From CAZPAH01 sp964584495 (lineage in GTDB: Bacteria; Krumholzibacteriota; Krumholzibacteriia; Krumholzibacteriales; Krumholzibacteriaceae), in NCBI GenBank assembly GCA_964584495.1, contig CAZPAH010000070.1:1-15349 (forward strand): 15,349 nt of DNA, given 5' to 3'. Below the pieces are notes generated by a model. It saw nothing but the letters and a program-made list of their open reading frames with translations. It ran no database searches and was not told where the DNA came from. The stretch's first letter is position 1. Each line of letters begins with the position of its first letter. This document shows, piece by piece, positions 1 to 6,156 of this stretch. The translations under genes were made by a program, and so were the position numbers.

Positions 1-112
1 CGAATTCCCAGGGAAAAGGGCCTTTGGGGGCCGGCGCCCCGGCCAGACACATGCTCGCGAATACCAGGATCGTGAGAAGATACACGCCTTTTCTCGCTTT
101 ATCCGAAAACAT
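1..112 (-). CDS. Exported protein of unknown function, N-terminal fragment
   Basis: Only the first 37 residues lie in the window; the rest runs off the left edge. The start is well supported: an ATG preceded by a strong AAGGAGG ribosome binding site about eight bases upstream. The protein begins with a short basic stretch (Lys5, Arg7, Lys8), then a hydrophobic segment at about residues 10-23, then an Ala/Gly/Pro-rich stretch that would suit signal peptidase I cleavage. A Cys sits in the hydrophobic segment, but the residues before it (Ala-Ser-Met) do not make a good lipobox. It starts 27 bases after the stop of the upstream membrane protein on the same strand and is probably co-transcribed with it. 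No function can be given from so short a piece. Confidence 0.7.
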   Translation of the reverse strand, partial: MFSDKARKGVYLLTILVFASMCLAGAPAPKGPFPWEF

Positions 113-139
113 GGCCCAAACCTCCTTTTAGCGGGGATG

Positions 140-1303
140 TTATCCCTCACGGCCACCACGATTCAAATAGTATTCAGTCCCTCGTTTCAAGAACGGGATT
201 CTCTCGGCTAGCTTAGAGTAATAATAGCCGAGCACTATCGAAGTGTAGAGCAGAAAGATCGGCCCTACGAAAACCCTGTATCTAGTCTCGTAGCGGGTAA
301 GAAACAAGGTGATCAGAACGAACCCCGCCGACGGCAGAACGACCGCCGTATCCCTCCGCCGGAGAAATGCGATAATCCCCCCCAACCCGAACAACATTAT
401 CACTACATACGAATATCTCAGCAGATGATGGTTGTTGAACCTGTCACCGAAGATGACCGGCATCTCGTCGAGCGGGTGCGCCCTCCTGAGAAAAGAGGCC
501 GCGTTGCTGTAGAGGCCCTCGGCGACCTTCCACCCCTCGTCTGCATCGGTGTAGTACCTGAGGTTTATCTCGTAGGCTCCGGCCGTATAGAAGGGAACTG
601 CTTTTCCCTCGACGATGCTGTTCCTGATCCCCCAGGGAAGGATGAGGACGGCAAATACGGCGAGAAACAGAAGTCTTCTCCTTGCCGTGACGGCGAGTCC
701 CGGGACGAAGAATATCATCATTGGATAAAGCAGAACCCCCACCGCTCCCGCCGCGGCGGAGAGAACCGTCCAGATCCTCTCCCCAGTGTCGTCCGCAGAG
801 ACGGTCATCATTATAAAAATCGTCGCGACGCAGAAGGTGATCGGCAGACTGACCATGCTCGCGGCGATCATGGGCGGGTAGAATGCGACCAATGCCGCCG
901 CAAAGGGCGCCGCCGTCTCATGGCCCATCCGGCGGACGCAGACGAATGCAAGCCCGGCCGACCCGAGCGAGACCAGTCCCTGCAGAAAAAAGATAGCCCG
1001 CAGTCCATCGCCTCCAGATAATCCCCGCACTATCATCAGAAACAGGGGATAAAGGGGGCCGTGCGTAGTATCGAAGAACTTTTTGGCGGCCATCTCGTTG
1101 TAGGGATATATCAGGCTCATTACCGATACCCTGCCCCGGAGAGCTGCAAGGTCAGCCGTGAAGACGAGCGATATCCTGTAGACAGCCGCGCAGACGAATA
1201 TCAGGGCTGCGGCGATCCGGTACGGGGTACGCAGCGGCCGGGCTAATCCCCTTCCGGCCCTCCTGATGGGACCGTCTTCGCGGAGTACTCTTTCAATCCA
1301 CAT
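140..1303 (-). CDS. GT-C-type membrane glycosyltransferase-like protein (GT39/ArnT-like), first-loop Asp missing
   Basis: A 387-residue protein with many hydrophobic segments (roughly 30-50, 85-115, 120-140 and several more to about 365). It has the HGPLYPLFL motif (81-89) that resembles the P-x-YPLFL loop of GT-C sugar transferases using polyprenyl-phosphate-sugar donors. It is a paralogue of the gene immediately upstream: both share YNE-M/L-A in the first periplasmic loop and a late TRYR....P.F segment. In GT39/ArnT proteins an acidic residue lies four positions before the loop Tyr; the neighbour has it (Asp38), but here Leu64 occupies the place. It may therefore be inactive, use another acid, or serve as a partner subunit. 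The ATG start lies 61 bases inside the upstream gene with only a weak ribosome binding site, yet no better in-frame start is visible. At under 400 residues it is shorter than most GT39 enzymes and lacks a C-terminal soluble domain. Confidence 0.72.
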   Translation of the reverse strand: MWIERVLREDGPIRRAGRGLARPLRTPYRIAAALIFVCAAVYRISLVFTADLAALRGRVSVMSLIYPYNEMAAKKFFDTTHGPLYPLFLMIVRGLSGGDGLRAIFFLQGLVSLGSAGLAFVCVRRMGHETAAPFAAALVAFYPPMIAASMVSLPITFCVATIFIMMTVSADDTGERIWTVLSAAAGAVGVLLYPMMIFFVPGLAVTARRRLLFLAVFAVLILPWGIRNSIVEGKAVPFYTAGAYEINLRYYTDADEGWKVAEGLYSNAASFLRRAHPLDEMPVIFGDRFNNHHLLRYSYVVIMLFGLGGIIAFLRRRDTAVVLPSAGFVLITLFLTRYETRYRVFVGPIFLLYTSIVLGYYYSKLAERIPFLKRGTEYYLNRGGREG

Positions 1304-2391
1304 ATATGTCCAATCGTTATCGATGCGAATATTATAAAGACAGGCTCGACGAGGAGCCTGTATCTCGTTTTGAATATCGAGAGTAGAATGAAGAAGATGA
1401 TATAGCTTGCCGCCGGCAGCACAATGAGCCTGTTACGATCGTCTCGGAACCTGATCAACCCGATAAAGCCGAGCACCATAACGGGCAGCCAGGAGTAGGT
1501 CAGGAGGTTGGCCAGGTGCTTATTTCCTCCGGTCATGTCCTTCATCACGAAGGAATCCCAACCCCTGGCGAACATCATGGACCCTTTGTTATAGATTATA
1601 TCCACCGTTCGCCATTTGTTATGCGCGATGAATTCCAAGGCTTCTCGTAGATAGACGGCCGTCGGAAGTTCGCGGCTTTTTAGCTCCGTTTCGCTTATCT
1701 CGTAGGGTTGCACGCCCGTCGCCTTCGGATTGTAGCTCTTGTATAAGATCAGCCCTCCCCTGTTCGGCCTTACGCCGGTGAGAAGTCCGAATACGACGAC
1801 GGGCAATATGACGGCGGCCGTGGCGATGAGAAAGGTCCGTTTATTCCGTACAGCGGCTAGAAGGCCGGGCCAGAAGAATATGAACACCGGCCTTATGACA
1901 CATCCGGCGAAGAGGGCCGCTGCCGTAAGGATCGCGCCGATGTCATCGCTCCTTTGACGGAGAAGGGCCAGCAGGATCAGCATCACGAACAGCAGGGCGA
2001 GAGTCTCGGTGAGAATGGTCATGTTGTAGAAGATGAAGTTCGGATACAGCGCGGCTATTCCGACGGCGATCAAGGCCGTAATCCTCCCTGAAACTTTCAG
2101 CGCGACGAGAAAGAAGAGGTAGAGGGTAACGATACTTATCAGAGCCTGCGCGATGTAGGCCGCCCTATAGTTCTCCCTGCCGAAAATTCCGTAGATGGCT
2201 CGAAGAAACAGGGGATAGCCCGGAGGCGGGGAAGCAGGGATACCCCGGGAGAGGGCGAGCTCGTTGTATGTGGCCATGTCGCTTTCCTCTGGAACGGCCT
2301 CGCTCGTTACGGCGGCGGTGATCCGAAGGACCCCCCCGATTACCAGGATCGCGACAAGTACGATCTTCCAGGTCTCTATCCGCCCGGTCAT
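1243..2391 (-). CDS. GT-C-type membrane glycosyltransferase (GT39/ArnT-like)
   Basis: A 382-residue polytopic membrane protein. The first membrane segment is at about 9-27. It is followed by a periplasmic loop with D38-M-A-T-Y-N-E-L-A, which lines up with the DE-x-RYAEIA motif of ArnT/GT39 enzymes, where the Asp is catalytic. The SPPPGYPLFL motif at about 53-62 is the second family hallmark. More membrane segments follow, and the tail carries KTRYRLLVEPVF. Such enzymes move a sugar from a lipid carrier to a lipid, glycan or protein on the outer face of the inner membrane; the acceptor cannot be told. The ATG start is preceded by AAGGA about nine bases upstream. It is the first gene of a leftward unit and overlaps its paralogue by 61 bases. 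The family call is fairly secure, the substrate unknown. Confidence 0.78.
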   Translation of the reverse strand: MTGRIETWKIVLVAILVIGGVLRITAAVTSEAVPEESDMATYNELALSRGIPASPPPGYPLFLRAIYGIFGRENYRAAYIAQALISIVTLYLFFLVALKVSGRITALIAVGIAALYPNFIFYNMTILTETLALLFVMLILLALLRQRSDDIGAILTAAALFAGCVIRPVFIFFWPGLLAAVRNKRTFLIATAAVILPVVVFGLLTGVRPNRGGLILYKSYNPKATGVQPYEISETELKSRELPTAVYLREALEFIAHNKWRTVDIIYNKGSMMFARGWDSFVMKDMTGGNKHLANLLTYSWLPVMVLGFIGLIRFRDDRNRLIVLPAASYIIFFILLSIFKTRYRLLVEPVFIIFASITIGHICGLKEYSAKTVPSGGPEGD

Positions 2392-2573
2392 CTAATCGAT
2401 TCCTTATTCAGCCCTATTCCTTTCTTCACTCCCCGGCAGGATCTTCACACTCCCATGAAGCAAAAGTTCGATCCGCCGTGCTGCCCGCTGCCCCCTTATC
2501 TTACATCATAACACCAGCCGGGCCGAAGCACCTTCTTGGGGAAGTAATCTCGGATTGCAAGTGGTAAGTTTCT

Positions 2574-2593
2574 GACCGCCACCGGTGGCGGTC
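2574..2593. repeat. Perfect 20-bp palindrome (gap-free inverted repeat)
   Basis: The left arm GACCGCCACC is followed directly by its reverse complement GGTGGCGGTC, with no mismatch. As RNA it would fold into an 8-bp G+C-rich stem with a CCGG tetraloop. Neither side has a run of T, so it is not a standard intrinsic terminator. It lies in the predicted leader of the leftward glycosyltransferase genes. It could be an operator, an RNA stabilising hairpin or one copy of a dispersed palindromic repeat. Confidence 0.8.
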
Positions 2594-2660
2594 GAAATTC
2601 TTGCAGTTGATTCATAACATGCACAATATGAGTAAGTTACATAACCATCCGGCACAAGGT

Positions 2661-2675
2661 TTAACATTATGTTAA
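2661..2675. promoter_or_regulatory. Operator-like inverted repeat TTAACAT-T-ATGTTAA
   Basis: Two perfect 7-base arms flank a single central T. The right arm runs into a GTTAAC site and into the first copy of the 15-bp tandem duplication, and it covers the -10 hexamer of the candidate leftward promoter. A protein bound here would be expected to affect that promoter. The regulator is unknown; the assignment is structural only. Confidence 0.45.
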
Positions 2676-2694
2676 CCAATATTATGTTAACCAA
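2666..2694 (-). promoter_or_regulatory. Candidate promoter for the glycosyltransferase genes
   Basis: On the minus strand, TTGGTT (2689-2694) stands 17 bases before CATAAT (2666-2671). The -10 matches the sigma-70 consensus at five of six positions; the -35 matches only its TTG. Transcription would start near 2660 and give a leader of about 270 bases containing the 20-bp palindrome. The two hexamers come from the two copies of the tandem duplication, so the duplication itself creates the pair. Prediction from sequence only. Confidence 0.4.
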
Positions 2695-2695
2695 T
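2666..2695. repeat. Perfect tandem duplication, 2 x 15 bp
   Basis: The unit ATTATGTTAACCAAT occurs twice head to tail (2666-2680 and 2681-2695) without a mismatch. Each copy contains the palindrome GTTAAC. The surrounding DNA is A+T-rich compared with the genes. The spacing places an identical face of the site every 15 bp, about one and a half helical turns. Read leftward, each copy supplies both a TTGGTT and a CATAAT hexamer. Confidence 0.85.
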
Positions 2696-2853
2696 TTTTG
2701 TCTGCGTTCGATCCCGGAGCGCCGGTTACTCTTCCCGGACAACGTGTTATTTACCCCAGGCTGCCGGCCGGCTACTTGTCCACCGGACGCCGGCTATCTA
2801 TCCCGCCCGATAAAGGCGATACGGAACCATCTTCTTCTATCCCCAATATCTGT

Positions 2854-2883
2854 TTGATGAGATGGCGGCACTTCGAATATAAT
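2854..2883 (+). promoter_or_regulatory. Candidate sigma-70-type promoter for the phosphofructokinase gene
   Basis: TTGATG (2854-2859) is followed after 18 bases by a perfect TATAAT (2878-2883). Transcription would start near 2890, directly at another GTTAAC site (2890-2895) like those in the tandem duplication upstream. This leaves a leader of about 137 bases before the ATG at 3027. It is the best promoter match seen in the window. Confidence 0.55.
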
Positions 2884-2957
2884 ATGCGCGTTAACGGCCG
2901 TGAGTACGGGCGAAACTAAGCCGAGATCCAGGGACGTCGACAGCCGTTCCGTGATCG

Positions 2958-2980
2958 CCTCGGGAACCGATCGGCCGAGG
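2958..2980 (+). promoter_or_regulatory. Hairpin in the phosphofructokinase leader
   Basis: CCTCGG (2958-2963) can pair with CCGAGG (2975-2980) around an 11-base loop that itself contains CGATCG. A competing pairing is possible between GTTCC (2946-2950) and GGAAC (2963-2967), which uses the same bases, so two folds could exclude each other. It matches no riboswitch class that I recognise. Any regulatory role is speculative. Confidence 0.25.
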
Positions 2981-3026
2981 GAAAACGGGTTCGGCGGCGC
3001 GTTTCATAAAGCATGGAGAAAATATC

Positions 3027-4229
3027 ATGAGTAACATAAAGACGAAAAAGGGCAGGATAGCGATACTGACGGGCGGAGGCGATGTGCCGGGTCTCAATCC
3101 GGCGATCAGGGGAGTGACGATCAGGGCGATCAGGGAAGGGTACGAGGTCATTGGAATTCGCCGCGGCTGGGCCGGGATGATAGATCTAATCCGCGACAAG
3201 GATGCCGATAACAGCAATAACTACGAGATCCTGACCGAGAATACGGTCAACAGGATCGGCCGCACAGGAGGCACCTTCCTGCACAGCTCGAGGACGCGCC
3301 CCAGCCATGTCTCGAGCATGAACGTCCCCGAGCATCTTAAAGACAAATACACCGATGGAACCAACGATCTCACCCCCGAGGTTCTCAAGAACCTCGATTA
3401 CCTCGGAATCGATTACATGATTCCCATTGGTGGGGACGATACGCTGAGCTATGGAGTGAGACTGCATCACGAGGGGGTAAAGGTCATCGCCATCCCCAAA
3501 ACGATGGACAATGACGTTCCCGGAACCGATTACTGCATAGGCTTCAGCACGTGCGTCACCAGGACGATCCAGATGACGCACAGCCTCCGCACGTCGGCCG
3601 GCTCGCACGAGAGGTTCCTCGTTATCGAGGTCTTCGGCAGGTATGCAGGCTTCACGGCCCTGCTCCCCACCATGGCTGGCGCGGCCAACCGTTGCGTCAT
3701 CCCCGAATATCCCTTCAAGATGGAGCTTTTGTGCGAGCTGTTGGTCGCCGATTGGTTCACCAATCCCAGCCATTACTCGGTCGTCCTCGTCTCCGAGGGA
3801 GCCATGCATGAGGGGGGCGACATGACCTTCAGCGATCAGGAGAAGGACGCGTACGGCCACAAGAAGCTCGGAGGCAACGGGGATTACATCTCGAGACAGC
3901 TCAAGAAGATCTCCCCGTCCTTCAACAAGGGCAGGGCGATCAACGTTATCAACCAGAGGCTGGGATATCTAGTCCGCTGCGGAGATCCCGACGCGATCGA
4001 CTCCATCGTGCCGATGGCCTACGGCAACCTAGCTCTGAACCTCGTGCTGGACGGCGTATCGGGTAGGCTAGTCGCCTTGAAGAACGGACGCTACGACAAC
4101 GTGCCTATCGAGATCGTGACGAGCTTCAAGAAAGTCGTCGATGTAAAGCAGTATTACAACACGGAGAGGCTACGTCCATATTACAAGAGCTTCGAGGCCA
4201 AGCCGCTTTTCATCATGGCAAGCGACTAA
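3027..4229 (+). CDS. pfp: 6-phosphofructokinase, pyrophosphate-dependent type
   Basis: A 400-residue cytoplasmic enzyme of glycolysis that phosphorylates fructose 6-phosphate to the 1,6-bisphosphate. The phosphate-donor loop GGGDVPGLN is at 16-24. The donor-site motif GGDDT (135-139) has Asp138 where ATP enzymes have Gly, and P-K-TMDND (157-163) has Lys158 where ATP enzymes have Gly. Both changes are the accepted marks of PPi-using enzymes, which make the step reversible. Asp161 is the expected catalytic base. EVFGRYAGFTALL and IPEYPF are the sugar-phosphate site motifs. The ATG follows GGAGA at a suitable distance. It is the only plus-strand gene here, with its own likely promoter, and its stop codon overlaps that of the convergent peroxiredoxin gene. 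The family is certain; donor choice is strongly indicated but not proven. Confidence 0.93.
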   Translation: MSNIKTKKGRIAILTGGGDVPGLNPAIRGVTIRAIREGYEVIGIRRGWAGMIDLIRDKDADNSNNYEILTENTVNRIGRTGGTFLHSSRTRPSHVSSMNVPEHLKDKYTDGTNDLTPEVLKNLDYLGIDYMIPIGGDDTLSYGVRLHHEGVKVIAIPKTMDNDVPGTDYCIGFSTCVTRTIQMTHSLRTSAGSHERFLVIEVFGRYAGFTALLPTMAGAANRCVIPEYPFKMELLCELLVADWFTNPSHYSVVLVSEGAMHEGGDMTFSDQEKDAYGHKKLGGNGDYISRQLKKISPSFNKGRAINVINQRLGYLVRCGDPDAIDSIVPMAYGNLALNLVLDGVSGRLVALKNGRYDNVPIEIVTSFKKVVDVKQYYNTERLRPYYKSFEAKPLFIMASD

Positions 4230-4696
4230 CGCACCATCTCTTTCAAGTCCCCCAGCACCTCGTCGGCATGCTCCGCCGGTTTGACCTTTTCGTATACTCG
4301 GGCGACCCTGCCCGACGGATCTATCAAGTACGACATGCGGAAAATCCCCATGTACTCGCGTCCGGCCATCTTCTTCTTCCGCCATGCGCCGTACTTCTCG
4401 ATCACCGCGTGGTCCTCATCGGAAAGGAGAGTGAAGGGAAGATCGTGCTTCCCCGCGAAGTTGGCGTGGCTCTTTACCGAATCCTTGCTGACCCCGAAGA
4501 CCTTTATCCCGAGCTTCATAAAATCAGGGTAAGAATCCCTTATGGCGCACGCCTCTTTCGTGCAGCCGGAGGTGTTGTCCTTCGGATAGAAATAAATGAG
4601 TGTCCACTGCCCCTTGTAATCGGAGAGCCTGTGCATTTTACCTTCCTGATCGGGAAGTTCGAACGCTGGAGCCTTTTCCCCTTTTTTAACGATCAT
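4226..4696 (-). CDS. bcp: Thiol peroxidase, Bcp/PrxQ-type peroxiredoxin
   Basis: Reduces hydrogen peroxide and organic hydroperoxides using thioredoxin-type reductants. At 156 residues it has the usual length of Bcp proteins. The active-site block YFYPKDNTSGCTKEAC (35-50) carries the P-x-x-x-T-x-x-C motif with peroxidatic Cys45 and, five residues on, Cys50 as resolving Cys, as in the PrxQ subgroup. The common Pro in NTPGC is Ser43 here, a mild change. Later FGVSKDSVKSHANFA and R-x-SYLIDPSG segments are typical. No signal peptide, so cytoplasmic. The ATG is preceded by AAGGAG with a five-base gap. The gene lies downstream of the HIT gene with 123 bases between, where I see a TATAGAAT box (4744-4751, minus) but no matching -35. 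Its stop overlaps that of the convergent kinase gene. Confidence 0.95.
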   Translation of the reverse strand: MIVKKGEKAPAFELPDQEGKMHRLSDYKGQWTLIYFYPKDNTSGCTKEACAIRDSYPDFMKLGIKVFGVSKDSVKSHANFAGKHDLPFTLLSDEDHAVIEKYGAWRKKKMAGREYMGIFRMSYLIDPSGRVARVYEKVKPAEHADEVLGDLKEMVR

Positions 4697-4819
4697 GATC
4701 GCTCCTTCGGCAATTTATTACGAGACGACCTGTTAATTCGGGAATTCTATACTTACCGCATTTCTGCTCGCGCATGAAAGATAATTACTCCTTGCCCCCT
4801 CCAGACCGGCACGGCCTTG

Positions 4820-5188
4820 CTAGTAATCCTGCTTGTCGGGAACGACGCCGCGCACTCCGCCCTTCGCGCGCTTCACGTCACCGCTGTAACGCGGTATCAG
4901 ATGCATGTGAACATGCATAATCGATTGCCCGGCCGCCCTGCCTATGTTTATCCCGACATTGTAGGCGTCGGGTCTGTACTCTCGGTCGAGATGATCTTTC
5001 ACGAGGGACATCAGGTCATAACAGGCGGCGAGCTCTTCGTGCGTGATCTCGAAGAACGATTCGAAATGCCTTTTTGGGATGATCAGCGTGTGCCCCGTCG
5101 AAACGGGATACCTGTCGAAGATCGCCGCGGCCAGCCCGTTCTCCAGAAGTATCCCGTTCAGGTCGCAGAAGGGGCAATTTCGCGGCAC
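4820..5188 (-). CDS. HIT-family (histidine triad) nucleotide hydrolase
   Basis: A 122-residue protein from a GTG start. HIT proteins hydrolyse or transfer nucleotide phosphates such as AMP-linked substrates or diadenosine polyphosphates. The triad H-V-H-M-H is at residues 92-96, followed by LIPRYSGD and a GGVRGVVPDKQDY tail typical of one bacterial subgroup. N-PF-C motif Cys5 and Cys8 form the usual half zinc site. GHTLIIPKRH is the conserved substrate loop. An ATG 48 bases further upstream (5236) is in frame, but it has no ribosome binding site and would add a basic extension, whereas the GTG sits just after AGGAGG and puts the CPFC motif at the N-terminus as in relatives. It follows the metallo-beta-lactamase gene by 81 bases on the same strand. 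Substrate not predictable. Confidence 0.92.
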   Translation of the reverse strand: MPRNCPFCDLNGILLENGLAAAIFDRYPVSTGHTLIIPKRHFESFFEITHEELAACYDLMSLVKDHLDREYRPDAYNVGINIGRAAGQSIMHVHMHLIPRYSGDVKRAKGGVRGVVPDKQDY

Positions 5189-5200
5189 CTCTCCTCCTTT
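5189..5200 (-). promoter_or_regulatory. Ribosome binding site that fixes the HIT gene start
   Basis: The minus strand reads AAAGGAGGAGAG directly before GTG. The AGGAGG core (5193-5198) lies four bases from the start codon. The alternative ATG at 5236 has nothing comparable upstream, so the shorter protein is preferred. Confidence 0.7.
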
Positions 5201-5269
5201 TCCCCGTTTGCGCCGGTGGACCAGCAAGACCTTCATCGGATGATTTCAGGGCGGGCAGCCGGAAATCTC

Positions 5270-6154
5270 TCACTCCCCGGCGAAGGTGGCGGCGGTGACA
5301 GTCTCTCCTCCCCCGCTGTTCACGAACCTCTCCCTGTATTCCTTCCTGAACGCCTCTATCGCCTCGTCCCCGGTGCAGTGGCTGGGACCGGTGTACTCCA
5401 CCCCCAGCCCCCTGAAGGCGGCGACGACCCCGCCGATCTCGGCGGCGCTGTCCCTCATCATGTGAAATCCGCCCATGACGAGCAGCAGTTTTCCATCAGT
5501 CATCTCGCGGGCCCTGCGCGCTATCTTGACGACGCCCGGATGGGCGCAGCCCGTTATCACGATCACTCCCATGTCGGTCGTGACGACGAGTGACTGTTCG
5601 ATGATACTATCCCCCATTTCGCCCGTCGAGTATACCCCCTCGCATATCTTGAGAGGCCTGCGTACGGCAACCCTCTTGGCGCCGGCTTTATCCACCCTCG
5701 CTTTGAACCCGCTGGAAAAGGAGGCCGGCGCGAAAACCGTCACATCGGCATTCCTTTCGAGAAAGGAGGCAAGGCCGTTCACATGGTCCCAGTGTTCGTG
5801 GGAGATGATCACGTAGTCGACCGATGCCGGATCGATCCCGAGGCGTTCCATGTTCTTCATGAATATTCCGCCGTCCCCGCCGGTATCGAACAGTATCGTC
5901 TTCTCGCCCCCCTTCACGAGGCATGAGAACCCCCACGCTCCCTCTATCCCTTCCCTCGTCACGACATTGTTGTAGATGACCGTTATCTCGAGCTTATCCA
6001 TCGGTATTCGGTATATATTCTCCATTACGTCCCCCGCGACGCCCTTCTCCTCATCGGAGCCTCTACCGGCGCCCGCAACTACAGTTCTCGACCCGCACAT
6101 TGCGCCGGAAAAAGCGAGCGCCGAGAGGAGGAACACAACAGCCGCCGATCTCAT
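5270..6154 (-). CDS. Secreted metallo-beta-lactamase-fold hydrolase (COG1237-like)
   Basis: A 294-residue protein with an N-terminal signal peptide (hydrophobic from about residue 4 to 19, Cys20). The metal site S-H119-E-H121-W-D123-H124 is followed by GCAHPG (His205), GGFH (His231) and HCTGDEA, an order typical of COG1237, the group that includes the dihydropteridine-type ribofuranosylaminobenzene phosphate synthases. Most members are uncharacterised hydrolases, so substrate is open. Relatives are usually cytoplasmic; a signal peptide here would place it in the periplasm. The start is chosen at the second ATG (6154), six bases after GAGGA. An ATG at 6160 overlaps the stop of the upstream peptidase gene as ATGA but is too close to that site. 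Either way the two genes are translationally coupled. Cys20 lacks a standard lipobox. Confidence 0.85.
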   Translation of the reverse strand: MRSAAVVFLLSALAFSGAMCGSRTVVAGAGRGSDEEKGVAGDVMENIYRIPMDKLEITVIYNNVVTREGIEGAWGFSCLVKGGEKTILFDTGGDGGIFMKNMERLGIDPASVDYVIISHEHWDHVNGLASFLERNADVTVFAPASFSSGFKARVDKAGAKRVAVRRPLKICEGVYSTGEMGDSIIEQSLVVTTDMGVIVITGCAHPGVVKIARRAREMTDGKLLLVMGGFHMMRDSAAEIGGVVAAFRGLGVEYTGPSHCTGDEAIEAFRKEYRERFVNSGGGETVTAATFAGE

Positions 6155-6156
6155 AC

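Larger units (their letters stand above)
2392..3026. other. 635-base intergenic region between divergent genes
   Basis: This is the only stretch over 300 bases without a convincing gene. It separates the leftward glycosyltransferase unit from the rightward phosphofructokinase gene. Its middle part (about 2600-2700) is clearly more A+T-rich than the surrounding genes. It contains a 20-bp palindrome, a 15-bp tandem duplication, candidate promoters facing both ways and a G+C-rich leader, each listed separately. Short open frames here (for example 2506-2742 minus and 2698-2919 plus) show no ribosome binding site, domain or sensible composition. I see no tRNA, rRNA or recognisable riboswitch. Confidence 0.75.

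Noticed and set aside
2506..2742. A 78-codon minus-strand frame in the intergenic region with a NRRSGIERRQ segment
   Set aside because: The segment faintly recalls RRSG-type motifs, but there is no ribosome binding site, the VNI repeats simply translate the tandem duplication, and the frame overlaps the predicted promoter.
2698..2919. Plus-strand small open frames between 2669 and 2919
   Set aside because: Pro/Arg-rich composition, no start signal and overlap with the likely phosphofructokinase promoter.
2890..3026. A cyclic-di-GMP-type riboswitch in the phosphofructokinase leader
   Set aside because: A GGGCGAAAC segment drew attention, but the conserved core and receptor motifs of that class are absent.
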